Of a stretch of DNA of 44,192 nt, positions 33,595-43,400 are shown piece by piece. This DNA comes from Ruminococcus flavefaciens (GTDB taxonomy: Bacteria; Bacillota; Clostridia; Oscillospirales; Ruminococcaceae): positions 46,221 through 90,412 of the forward strand of contig NZ_UETD01000016.1 of NCBI RefSeq assembly GCF_900116855.1, read 5' to 3'. Made by a program: the position numbers and the translations under genes. Positions within the stretch are counted from its first letter, which is position 1. The number at the start of each line of letters is the position of its first letter. Below the pieces are notes generated by a model. It saw nothing but the letters and a program-made list of their open reading frames with translations, was not told the DNA's origin and did not search any database.

Positions 33595-36186
33595 TTACAA
33601 AACATAGTTATCAATAAGCACTTCGAGCAATTCCTTATATTCCTCTTTCTTGCCCTTCTTTAGCTTTTCATGTATTTGCTGCCTTTTCATTTCTATTAAT
33701 TCCTGATCATCATTATAAATAAAATACTCATGGAAATCATCATAGAAAAGTTTTGAGAGATGTCTCGGAACGCCTATTTTCTGTATTTCAATTAATTCTT
33801 TCCTTAATGTACCATGCTCCATAAACAATGCCCAGTCTTCTCCGCCTCCGCCTTTACCATCACGTTTTTCCAAAATACAATAATAGTTTTCAAAATAATT
33901 CTTTAAATCAAATCTTATTACCTTATCAATTTCACTTATTGTATTATTAATGATAATGTTTATATGTCTTTGGTTATTCGGATCAAACTTAACTATGTTC
34001 ATTTGACCTGAAGACAAATATCCATCTATTATTGTTTTTCCGCGAGAAGTAAAAATAGTTTTTTTAATAATCTCATTGATTGACTTACTATTCATCCAAT
34101 CAGACATCAAACTTGCATAATGTTTTATAAAATTCTTATTTTCCTTGGGAAATAGTGGCTTTTTCCCTTTACTTTCTTCTTTTTCCCATCCATACAGTTC
34201 CCAAAGATGACTAAGCATATTTAAACAGTTTTCATATGTAGGTTCCAATAGTTGCGGTGTATACATAGGCGACATATTCCATATTTTGTCTTGATATTCA
34301 GCCTTTATTAACGGGAATCTACATATTATTTCAGATGGAACCGAGAGATTCTTACCTATCTCGGCTATTTTCTTCACACTTTCAGGTTCCCTTTTTTGAA
34401 ATTCATTTCTTAATAAACTCGGCTGATTATCCGTAAAATGCGATATTAAGACATTTGAAAACGCATTATAAACACGGCGCTGTGTTTCGGAAACATTTTC
34501 TCTTGTAAACTTTGTTCCCTCGGCAGCACGGAATACATTTTTATAAAAGTGTGATTTCCCAGTAACAATGTCTGAACTTATAGGTCCTATCTTCTTGTTT
34601 TTTATCAGGTCGATATTCTCTTTTTTATTCCATCTTCCCTCTTTATTGATCCATCTGACACATATTACGTTTCCACATAACTCTTTTGTCAATCTACCTG
34701 CTCGTCCCGCTAAATTCCAGAAATCAATACTCTTAAAATTCTTATCTCCAATCTGATTATTTAGAATGAATATATTTTGTGCTGGAAGATTAACTCCTTC
34801 TAATAGTGTCGAGGTACAGAATAAATAATGCAACTCTCCTTTTTCATAAAGTCTTTCAATTATATCTCGAACTCTCTGAGGTAATTTTCCAAAATGAAAT
34901 CCTACGCCATACCTGATAAGGCTAACTAAATAATAATCAGGATGAATAAAATCGGCTATTTCTTTTGCTGCTTTATTCAATTCATCTGATTTTTCCAAAT
35001 CAAGGACCTCTATCATTTTCTTAGCACAATTAATTGTATCCTCAATTGTGTTACAGTAAATAAGACTCTTAGGATTTTTGTTATCGACTCTTATTGAAAT
35101 ATCTCTGATCAACGCATAAAGATTATCAGGAAAATCATAATCGGCATCGATAAGCTTTTCATTTAAATCTGAGAAGATTATATTCTTCTTTTCAAGCATA
35201 TCTATAAATAGTCTGCTCTGACATACCGGTGATTCTGATATTGTTTCTGTTTCATCTGATGTTTTATTAAACAACTTCAGGAAAACATCTACATTACTAA
35301 TATTAGGCGAAGAGAAGAACAGCTTACAGCTTTTCCTTTCCGCTAATGATATTGCATGATAATATACAACAGCTCTTGTATCCTCAGATAAGATTTTCTG
35401 TGCCTCATCCACAAAGACATACTCTATTGAAGGATTATTAGCAGCAGAAAAATAATGAAGTAATCTCTCCGGGGTGAACACAAAGATGTAATGGGCATTA
35501 CTTGAACAAAATAATGCAGGTATATCTGGGCTTGAACTCAGATAATATCCATCAATTCCATCAAATATGCTCTTAAATTTCTTTAATGTCTGAGATACGA
35601 GAGCTCTTGTAGGTACTACGAAAGCTATGTTCAATCCCCTTTTATTATTCATCATCAGATATTTAATGTAAGAGGTAAGTATAAATGATTTACCAAATGA
35701 AGTCGGTCCGGAAAAGCTAAAATGATTCTTATCCAAAAGTTCCTCAAGTAGTTGAAACTGAGCATCCGTAAACACCTTGTCGCTATACGGATCCTTATTA
35801 ATTATCTCTTTAAAGCTCTTTTCGAGAGCGATATCAAATGGTAATTCGGTATTTTCGCTATTATTAAGAAGAGTAAATCCTGGGAAATTCCCTAACCTAA
35901 CCATTATTCCCTGAGAATAGTACATATATCTCGGATCATTCTCATAAAAGCACTTTAAACAACTAATTATCTTAAGTGCAAAATTTTTATGCTGCGCATC
36001 AGATGATAAAGATAGAATATCAGCAAATGTTAAAATGTCGACATATTCGCTTGGGGATAGTTTATTAACCGATATTTGCTCATCAGATAAAAGCTTATCC
36101 CAATACATTTTTTCTAAGGTTTGAAATAGTCTCAAAAAATATTTATCAACTACCGCATCATTAGCCATTTCATCAATAATATTCAT
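33595..36186 (-). CDS. hamB: Hachiman helicase HamB
   Basis: A superfamily 2 DEAD/DEAH-type helicase of 863 residues from the ATG at 36,186. An in-frame TTG at 36,195 is possible, but its ribosome site would be too close. Motif I is SGPTSFGKS (near 157), motif II VDEAQ (near 258) and motif III FSSPN. The helicase C region has LLEGVNLPAQNIF and motif VI AGRAGR (near 492), as in Ski2-like enzymes. In Hachiman, HamB is an ATP-driven helicase that holds the HamA nuclease in check until damaged or single-stranded DNA is sensed. The gene overlaps or abuts hamA and is followed by the SMC-like ATPase gene in the same direction. Confidence 0.9.
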   Translation of the reverse strand: MNIIDEMANDAVVDKYFLRLFQTLEKMYWDKLLSDEQISVNKLSPSEYVDILTFADILSLSSDAQHKNFALKIISCLKCFYENDPRYMYYSQGIMVRLGNFPGFTLLNNSENTELPFDIALEKSFKEIINKDPYSDKVFTDAQFQLLEELLDKNHFSFSGPTSFGKSFILTSYIKYLMMNNKRGLNIAFVVPTRALVSQTLKKFKSIFDGIDGYYLSSSPDIPALFCSSNAHYIFVFTPERLLHYFSAANNPSIEYVFVDEAQKILSEDTRAVVYYHAISLAERKSCKLFFSSPNISNVDVFLKLFNKTSDETETISESPVCQSRLFIDMLEKKNIIFSDLNEKLIDADYDFPDNLYALIRDISIRVDNKNPKSLIYCNTIEDTINCAKKMIEVLDLEKSDELNKAAKEIADFIHPDYYLVSLIRYGVGFHFGKLPQRVRDIIERLYEKGELHYLFCTSTLLEGVNLPAQNIFILNNQIGDKNFKSIDFWNLAGRAGRLTKELCGNVICVRWINKEGRWNKKENIDLIKNKKIGPISSDIVTGKSHFYKNVFRAAEGTKFTRENVSETQRRVYNAFSNVLISHFTDNQPSLLRNEFQKREPESVKKIAEIGKNLSVPSEIICRFPLIKAEYQDKIWNMSPMYTPQLLEPTYENCLNMLSHLWELYGWEKEESKGKKPLFPKENKNFIKHYASLMSDWMNSKSINEIIKKTIFTSRGKTIIDGYLSSGQMNIVKFDPNNQRHINIIINNTISEIDKVIRFDLKNYFENYYCILEKRDGKGGGGEDWALFMEHGTLRKELIEIQKIGVPRHLSKLFYDDFHEYFIYNDDQELIEMKRQQIHEKLKKGKKEEYKELLEVLIDNYVL

Positions 36187-36187
36187 C

Positions 36188-37096
36188 TTATCCAACTACT
36201 TCCTTTAATATTTGCTCCCGGTTCTCATCCAATTTTTCCATAGGTAACAGATAGAAATAAATAGAATGTCCACTTAATTCTTTTTCTTCAATCAACTTTA
36301 AAATAGACGGTATCATTTTTGTTATCTGCTGTGTTAATATATCAAACAGCCACTTTCTAAAATCATCGCTACTTCTTTTTTTCTCTTTCTGATCAATATC
36401 AATATTAAATAAGACAAAAATAGCAAAAGCAGTATCAACATTATATTTGGAAGATGCCTTAGGATATATTAAGCTTTTTACAAATTCGCAATCCTCCGGA
36501 GTAAATGCTTCATTCGTAATAAAAGCGTTCAAAAGGCCTTTTTCAAATCTAATGCCTCTTAATTCACCTGATTCATCATCTTTTATTTTTTCATACTTAA
36601 AATCGTGAATACTATTTACTGCTTCTTTAATACCATTTTTTAAATCAGAATAAACTTTTGATTCACCATATATCAATTGATAATTTTCATCTGATACCTT
36701 CAGATAATGAACTCCATCTGCGCCATTAAAATAATTATTAGGATTCGTCTTAAGCTCCATTTTACTTAGCAATTTTGGGGCATTTAAATCGCTTTCCAAA
36801 AACGAAAACATCAACAATTCTCCAAGCTCACCTTTATTACTGCTTAACTTACGGAACTTCTCTCTAACTAAACGAGATAAACGCATCGGTTTATTCTTAT
36901 ACTCTTCCCATGTTCGACGTGATAAACAATAATGTCCCGCTGCTTCCATTAATGAGTTGATCAAACTTTCAAAACTCATTGAATTTGCATCTATGTATGG
37001 ACAATAGAACTTCAAAGTATTGTTATCATGTTTTTCATTATATAAGAGATAAAAATTCTCTAAAAAATCATTTTCCACGGAAGTATCGATACCCAT
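36188..37096 (-). CDS. hamA: Hachiman effector HamA (DUF1837)
   Basis: 302 residues matching the DUF1837 protein of Hachiman in size, partner and motifs. The conserved core is visible as GELGELLMFSFLE, GADGVHYL (near 124) and YGESKVY (near 143). The Glu, Asp and Glu-Ser-Lys residues form a PD-(D/E)XK-type site that cuts DNA when released by HamB. AGAGGAAAT lies 9 bases before the ATG, and a near-consensus promoter lies about 110 bases upstream. It is the first gene of a four-gene operon. The assignment rests on both the motif and the neighbouring helicase. Confidence 0.9.
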   Translation of the reverse strand: MGIDTSVENDFLENFYLLYNEKHDNNTLKFYCPYIDANSMSFESLINSLMEAAGHYCLSRRTWEEYKNKPMRLSRLVREKFRKLSSNKGELGELLMFSFLESDLNAPKLLSKMELKTNPNNYFNGADGVHYLKVSDENYQLIYGESKVYSDLKNGIKEAVNSIHDFKYEKIKDDESGELRGIRFEKGLLNAFITNEAFTPEDCEFVKSLIYPKASSKYNVDTAFAIFVLFNIDIDQKEKKRSSDDFRKWLFDILTQQITKMIPSILKLIEEKELSGHSIYFYLLPMEKLDENREQILKEVVG

Positions 37097-37202
37097 AATA
37101 TTTCCTCTTTACACTTACTGAAATATAATAAATACACTTTGAATATAAAACACTCATTGGCCAAAAGCATCATAAGTTTATGCCAACTATATCACTATAA
37201 CA

Positions 37203-37231
37203 ATTATACACCTTTTAGAGTTGAATTTCAA
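37203..37231 (-). promoter_or_regulatory. Extended -10 promoter of the Hachiman-type operon
   Basis: The minus strand reads TTGAAA (37,226-37,231), 17 bases ending in GGTG, TATAAT (37,203-37,208). The leader of about 100 bases contains a TTGGC/GCCAA hairpin. It is almost the same sequence as the promoter at 23.9 kb. Confidence 0.8.
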
Positions 37232-37604
37232 TACTTTTTGTCGATAATATCACTTCGGTTTATCAATTTCATAAAACAAAGACTTAGAAATTTTAAAATG
37301 CACATCCAGACTATTTGTAAAGTCATTAACAAAATCGGAATAAACGGATGTACACTATTTCGAGTTTCCGCTTATTATTTTCATGTACAGTTTTTTACAT
37401 AATAATGTTAGTGCGACAAAGAATATGTAAGGGGACCTTAGTCCCCTTACAACAGTTTAATATTTTTCCAAAGCATTATCGAACTATTTAATGCCTGGCG
37501 AGACAATTATTACTATACTCTTAATAGGTTACTCAAATTCATCACCATATTTATAATATTTTTTGAACAAAGCTTATTACCTAATCAGTAATTTTCATTT
37601 CATA
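37232..37604. other. Intergenic region with hairpins, no supported gene
   Basis: About 370 bases between the Hachiman promoter and the ATPase-DUF4062 gene. A plus-strand open frame over 37,139-37,402 has no ribosome site and AT-driven composition. A long imperfect pairing (ACATCC with GGATGT, flanks extending with one mismatch) spans about 37,300-37,350, and the terminator hairpin at 37,427 follows. Confidence 0.45.
37427..37450 (-). terminator. Hairpin, probable terminator of the ATPase-DUF4062 gene
   Basis: Perfect 10-bp stem (37,427-37,436 with 37,441-37,450), 4-base loop. The T tract on the minus strand is modest (ATATTCTTT). It lies 155 bases after the stop codon. Confidence 0.55.
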
Positions 37605-39809
37605 TCAAATGCTTGGTATATTGAATTGTTTAATAATATATTGCTTTAAATCATCTATGTCATTATATGTATCATACCAAGTTCCATTTAATAAGCTATT
37701 AAAATAACCGAGTTGTTCAAAAACTCTATTATCTTGCACTACCTTTGATTTGAATTTCTCACTACAATCATTTGCAATATACTCCCCTCTAGCAATATCA
37801 ACATCCTTCAATACATATACCTTAACATTTTTATGGTTTTCCTTTGCAACAAGATATTCCATAAAACTAACACTAGGCGTTATTTTAATTACTTGTTCCT
37901 TTTCATAATAACACCGATATTTTTCGCCAACATATCTCCCACCAAATGTTTTATCAAATAAATACACAATATGTTTGCATCTAAGCATAACATCGATACA
38001 GTGATCTTGAGTTTTCCCCTTTTGCCTATCTGAATATTCTTCATTATCCATAGATGGAAAATCAGGATCCTCATATGCAAACACAGTGTACCCCATTGAT
38101 TCAAGCAGCCTTTTTATTTCCTTTCTCTTATCTCCTATATCCCGGCCAGTAGAAGACAGAAAAACATTTTTGTCAGATCGATTCCCCAATAATGAATTAG
38201 CTGAATCAATCATATACCTAATCTTATCCTTTGGAATCGTTTGATCCAAGTCATTAGAATTAAAAGGACAAAGCAAAAAATTTTTACCAGATATTTCACG
38301 TTCGGATTTAGCTATATTTGCTAATCCAGGATGAAGATAGTACAGTTGCTCTTTAGGAAGTGAAGAAGAGTTAGTTAAAAATTCACTCTGCCCCATATGT
38401 TTAATCTTGCATGAATACTCCAATGTATGAGTGCTTTTATGTATTCTTCCAATTAAACCTACATTGTATAAAGAAGAAAAATAATGAATATTCTCACATT
38501 CGCCACATTCATCATCTAATTTTTGATCATTCTTGCTACAGCAATGTTCTTTAATTAACTCATAATTTAAAACATCCGTTGGCAGTTCTTTTATAAAATC
38601 GATTATTTGCTCTTTATAAGAGATATCTCCCTGGCACTTCATAAAAGGGTCTAAGAAAAACAAATACGAATTGCACTCCATTTTTGACAATTCATTTATC
38701 CAATCACGCAGCACTCGGGTTCTATCCTTAATATTGTTTTTCACATCAGCATTCTTTACTATATGATCATGAATAGATTTACACATTTCCATTATGTCTC
38801 TTGGTCTCTGAAAAGTGTGCCTATATAAATAATTCCAAATCGGTTCAGATTCACCAGAATTATGTGAAATCCTATCCACCCCAATTAAAGCCTTTATGGG
38901 ATTTTCAATAACATCGATAGGGGAACATAAATTTTCAGGATCCTCATTTTTTATATAACCATGAAACATTTTATATAAATCTTCTCGTGTATACTCTAGA
39001 CTTATAATATTATCTCTAATTTTAGAATAATCTACAGCTATTTCTTCTCCACGATACAACGCTTCTTTTCTAATGCTATAATATATTTTAATATGATTTC
39101 GACTGGCAAATAGAGTATTTACCGCGTCAGCAAAAGCCAGTTGAGCATAAGCCCAAATAGAATAATTATACTTACCTTGTGTAGAATTATTTGCTCCTGG
39201 TATTCTAAAAAAGTCAGCATTAAATGGCTCTTCAAGTTTATCAATAAACATTGCAACTTGGCTCTGTATTTTTTGAACAATGTCAAACAGAATGGTTGAA
39301 TCTTTAACTATTAATCTCAGAATCGCTTTATCGTTTATTGCTATTATTTTATGTAAAACTGAAAAAACACCAATATGTTTTTCTTCTAAAAGATTAAGCG
39401 TGAAATCCGATAAATACTTTTTACAATTATTTACCTCCAGTTCGTTTCTCCGCAAATCCTCAAATTCTTCCTGTGATAAGAGATATATCGCAATGCAAGA
39501 AATCCATAAGGATCTCCAGTTGCCATAGCTTGATAAAAAACTAATATGAACATTATCCAAAGGCAAAGAACCAGAGGCATCGACCATCCTATCTTTAGGA
39601 AGAATTAAAACTGAATTGTTTGATTCGTTTTGAAGTTTTATTCTTTTGGCTTTCAGCAAGAAAGTCTTTCCCATCCCTTTACAACCAGCAATGCCTTTTG
39701 AAGAATTCGAGTTCATAAACGTAGCAACTTGATTGTTATAGTATAACAGATTCATAATGGTTTCATCAGAAAAAGAAATATTATCAGCAGACACTCTCCA
39801 TATACACAT
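37605..39809 (-). CDS. P-loop ATPase with C-terminal DUF4062 domain, stand-alone defence candidate
   Basis: About 734 residues from the ATG at 39,809, which has GGAG at a good distance; ATGs at 39,818 and 39,824 are alternatives. Walker A is GCKGMGKT (near 41-48) in an ORC/STAND-like ATPase region of about 500 residues, with a Cys group (CSKNDQKLDDECGEC) in the middle that could bind zinc. Residues from about 545 are a DUF4062-type TIR-like domain: NVFLSSTGRDIGDKRKEIKR, then VYLFDKTFGGRYV and EYLVAKENHKNVKVYVL. DUF4062 domains sit on STAND-type proteins as effector or adaptor modules. It is a single-gene unit, oriented with the Hachiman operon but with its own spacer. The molecular activity is not known from sequence. 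Confidence 0.83.
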   Translation of the reverse strand: MCIWRVSADNISFSDETIMNLLYYNNQVATFMNSNSSKGIAGCKGMGKTFLLKAKRIKLQNESNNSVLILPKDRMVDASGSLPLDNVHISFLSSYGNWRSLWISCIAIYLLSQEEFEDLRRNELEVNNCKKYLSDFTLNLLEEKHIGVFSVLHKIIAINDKAILRLIVKDSTILFDIVQKIQSQVAMFIDKLEEPFNADFFRIPGANNSTQGKYNYSIWAYAQLAFADAVNTLFASRNHIKIYYSIRKEALYRGEEIAVDYSKIRDNIISLEYTREDLYKMFHGYIKNEDPENLCSPIDVIENPIKALIGVDRISHNSGESEPIWNYLYRHTFQRPRDIMEMCKSIHDHIVKNADVKNNIKDRTRVLRDWINELSKMECNSYLFFLDPFMKCQGDISYKEQIIDFIKELPTDVLNYELIKEHCCSKNDQKLDDECGECENIHYFSSLYNVGLIGRIHKSTHTLEYSCKIKHMGQSEFLTNSSSLPKEQLYYLHPGLANIAKSEREISGKNFLLCPFNSNDLDQTIPKDKIRYMIDSANSLLGNRSDKNVFLSSTGRDIGDKRKEIKRLLESMGYTVFAYEDPDFPSMDNEEYSDRQKGKTQDHCIDVMLRCKHIVYLFDKTFGGRYVGEKYRCYYEKEQVIKITPSVSFMEYLVAKENHKNVKVYVLKDVDIARGEYIANDCSEKFKSKVVQDNRVFEQLGYFNSLLNGTWYDTYNDIDDLKQYIIKQFNIPSI

Positions 39810-39824
39810 ATTATACATCTCCAT

Positions 39825-40396
39825 TCAAACTATTAATGATGTTTATTTGCTTGAATATTCACATCACTGTTTACATAATAATGCTGTAAAACGCAATAAA
39901 CATTATTTTGTCGATACGCACAAAATAATAGCCACATTTTCAACAGATTTTACAAGGTAACATTACAATCTTATCGGAAATAGAACATTTCCTTTATATC
40001 CCCTTGTCGACTATACAGTATACTTCTCTGCATACATATTCAACGTCATTCTTCCGCCGTAATGTGTGCAGAACCTTAATAACGATTGCATCGCTTATCT
40101 TTTGGTGATCAATATCATCGCCTTTCATCATTATTTTATGGTTTGTTGTTAGAGTATTTATATTAGCAGGTGCCAATATAAGATTCCTGCACACAACTAA
40201 TAATTCTAAGGATGATTACTGTATTTATTATACAACATTTTACAAGATTATACTGGAAATTGTAACAATTTACAGTTTTCTTGTAATTTTCTAAGAATTA
40301 GTTACATAATCCGAAACTGAAAAAATTATAATTATTATTTTGTTATTTAAATCCATAGTGATATTACAATATTAAAGATAATACTTATATTTAAAA
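39825..40396. other. AT-rich intergenic region with one possible small gene
   Basis: Divergent spacer between the ATPase-DUF4062 gene and the helicase gene. Apart from the small frame at 39,994-40,194 I see only A/T-rich sequence, a small dyad (TTTAC/GTAAA) near 39,860-39,890 and a TATAAT on the minus strand at 40,227-40,232 without a good -35. Confidence 0.45.
39994..40194 (-). CDS. Small hypothetical protein or gene remnant
   Basis: 66 codons from a GTG, or 46 from an ATG-ATG pair at its MMKGDDID segment. The composition (HQKISDAIVIKVLHTLRRKNDV) looks coding, but no ribosome site precedes either start. It may be the 3' end of a lost gene. Not recognised. Confidence 0.3.
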   Translation of the reverse strand: MCRNLILAPANINTLTTNHKIMMKGDDIDHQKISDAIVIKVLHTLRRKNDVEYVCREVYCIVDKGI

Positions 40397-40425
40397 TTGA
40401 CTGTTTTAAATTACTGTGTTATAAT
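40397..40425 (+). promoter_or_regulatory. Promoter of the SF1 helicase gene
   Basis: TTGACT (40,397-40,402), 17 bases, TATAAT (40,420-40,425), then AAGGAG at 40,443-40,448, 8 bases before the ATG. Confidence 0.8.
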
Positions 40426-40456
40426 AAGTAATAGTATACAATAAGGAGAAAAGGCG

Positions 40457-43400
40457 ATGATCCCAAAAGAAAATATATTGAATGCCTGGATAATGTGTGA
40501 ACATCTATCAGAAGGCAACATGAATTTAAAAGATAAGAAAATCAGATCATTCACAGAACTTATTAATAATAATTACTATGATTTCTTCCTTCGCCTTATA
40601 AACGAAGAACTCGATCGGATTCGATCAAGTTCTAAAAAGGCTGGGATAGTTGTATATTTTAATATATTTGAATTCAGTGAGGTAGCGGATATTCTCCGAA
40701 CTGAATACCATCTTGCCCCCACAGAAGAAGAAATAGAAATGGGAATCAAGTTTGGACTTGCTGTAAGCTTTGATCAGTATCTTAACCTTAATAAAGATGC
40801 TACTTATCTGACAGGAAGTGAATATATCAGAAGCAATAAATGTATCCCTGACGAAAAAATTTTTCACGAATATGAGGATGCTCTAAAACTCGAAATAGAG
40901 CAGCTGTTAGATTACGGTGAAATACCAGAAAACGAACACAAATCCTTTTTTAATAATGCTATGCTAAAGCTAATGGAAAAAACAGGAGCTTCTCCTGATA
41001 AATGCCGCATAGAATTCATGAAAGACCTTGAAGATGGCACGAATAATCTGCACTCATTCTTTATCAGTGATCTGGCAAAGGCAAAAAAGATAGACACCTC
41101 CAATCTGATTGAATATCTCTACGGATTTAACGGACGTCGTTCAAACCTTGATAGCAAAAAAGGTTCTCAGAATTTTAATGCCAAATTATTTGAGGATATC
41201 CTTTCTCCTGCGAATTATCCTATTGGAAGATTTCCAAGCAACACTGACTACGCCCTTAGCTTTATGCAGCAGGTCGCAGTTAACCTCGCAACAGGCTATG
41301 ATCACAGAACTATCCGCAGTGTCAATGGTCCTCCCGGCTCAGGCAAAACCACGCTCTTAAAGGATATTTTTGCAGAACTAATTGTGAAACAAGCCTATGA
41401 TCTTGCAAATCTTAGTGAATATACTATCCGAGGAGGAGAAGCCACCAGATACTATAAAAAGTTGTCTATCGGTGAGCTTCCTGACAGTATCGCTGAAAAC
41501 AATATAGTCGTAGCAAGTTCGAATAACGGAGCTGTTCAGAATATCGTCAACGAATTACCGCTTATCTCAAAAATCGATGACGATCTGGTGTGTGCAGTTA
41601 AAGAAGCCGATTATTTTTATGAGCTTTCCAACTGTAAATTCTATACTAAATGGGAAAAAGACGACAGCGGAAAATCAAGAGAAAAATGTTTATATGAAGA
41701 ACTTTCCGAACCTGACAGAAACTGGGGGCTTTTCTCTATGGAAGGCGGAAGAGCAGAAAACATGAATGCGATCCGCTCTGCAATAAATCATATATTTGAA
41801 TATCTAAACGAAGAATATATCCCCGATCCTGACATATATAAGGAATTCCTCAAAGAGTATCAGGATGTAGTGGCGCTGAGAAAAAAAGCTGCGGACTACG
41901 CTGAAAAATGCAAGGCTATAATTTCTTATCGAAAGGACTATGAAGAAAGTTCTGTCCTTCTCACAAACAATCGCAGCATAAAAGAAAACGAAGTCACAGG
42001 CAATATTTCAAAGCTTGATGCAGAAATATCATCTTATACTCAAAAGCAAGAACTCATAAATTCACAATTAGAAGACATAATAAACAATCGAAAAGAAATA
42101 CAGGATCATAAAGAACAGTATGAATCGGTACTTGCTTCAATAAATAATCAGAAACCCGGTATTTTTTCATTCGGAGCAAAAAAACGGGAATATAACGAAA
42201 TGTTAAATAAAGCCAATCAGAAGCTCCTTGAATCTATCGATGAAGATAAATGTCTTGCTGATAAAGAGCGTGAACTTAAAAGAGAGCTTGATATTATCAC
42301 TAAGAATATATCGCAGTTCAATGAAAAGATATCCGCTGAAAAAAACGAATTCAATGAATGGCTCAGCCGAAAAGAACATGAACTCAGCAAATTGAAAGCT
42401 ATAATAGATAAGCTTCAATGTGAGATCACTTCATATTCAGGTGTTCCGCTTGATATGTCACTCGAATATGTTGAGCTCCAAATGTCAGCTCCTTGGTTCA
42501 ATAAAGAGTATCGTATCGCACAGTCAAAACTTTTCATTACTGCTCTCCGTGCCAGAAAACAATTCTTATTCGACAATAAAGATAATATCAGAGCAGCATT
42601 TATGATCTGGACACTTCAGAAAAACTATCTTGAAAACAAACGTCTCATAAGTGCAGCATGGAACTGGATAAACTTTGCTATTCCGGTTATCGGCTCAACT
42701 TTTGCAAGTTTCGGACGTATGTGTCAAAACCTTGATGAGAACACTATAGGTCAACTGTTCGTTGATGAAGCAGGACAAGCATTGCCTTGTGCAGCAGTAG
42801 GTGCAGTATTCAGAAGCCGCAATATCATGATGGTCGGAGACCCTTCACAGATTCAGCCTGTCCAGACGTTAGATTCTAATATAATGGCTTTGCTCAGTAA
42901 ACACTTTGAAGTCGATGAGAAATACCTTTCAAAAGAAGCCTCCGCTCAGACACTGGCAGATTCAGCAAGCCAATACGGCTACTATTTCGATAAAGACAGA
43001 TCTGAAAACTCATGGATAGGCATTCCTCTCTGGGTCCACAGAAGATGCGATTATCCTATGTTTACCATTGCAAATCAGATATCATACTTTAATATGATGG
43101 TTCAAGGAAACAAAAAGAACGGTAAGGCCGGATGGTTTGATATAAAGGGCAGAGCTAATAATAAGTATGTTAAGGAACAAGGCGATTTCCTTGCCATGAA
43201 ACTGGAGGAAATGATAAAAAAAGATCCTGAGATCATTGACAAAACCAAACCTGACAAGGTATATGTTATCACACCGTTCAGGTATGTTGCATTAATGCTG
43301 GCAAAACGTCTTGAAAAAATTGGTTTTACCAGATATGATGATAAGAAAAAAGCAGCTAACATAGGCACAATACATACGTTTCAAGGTAAGGAAGCTCCTA

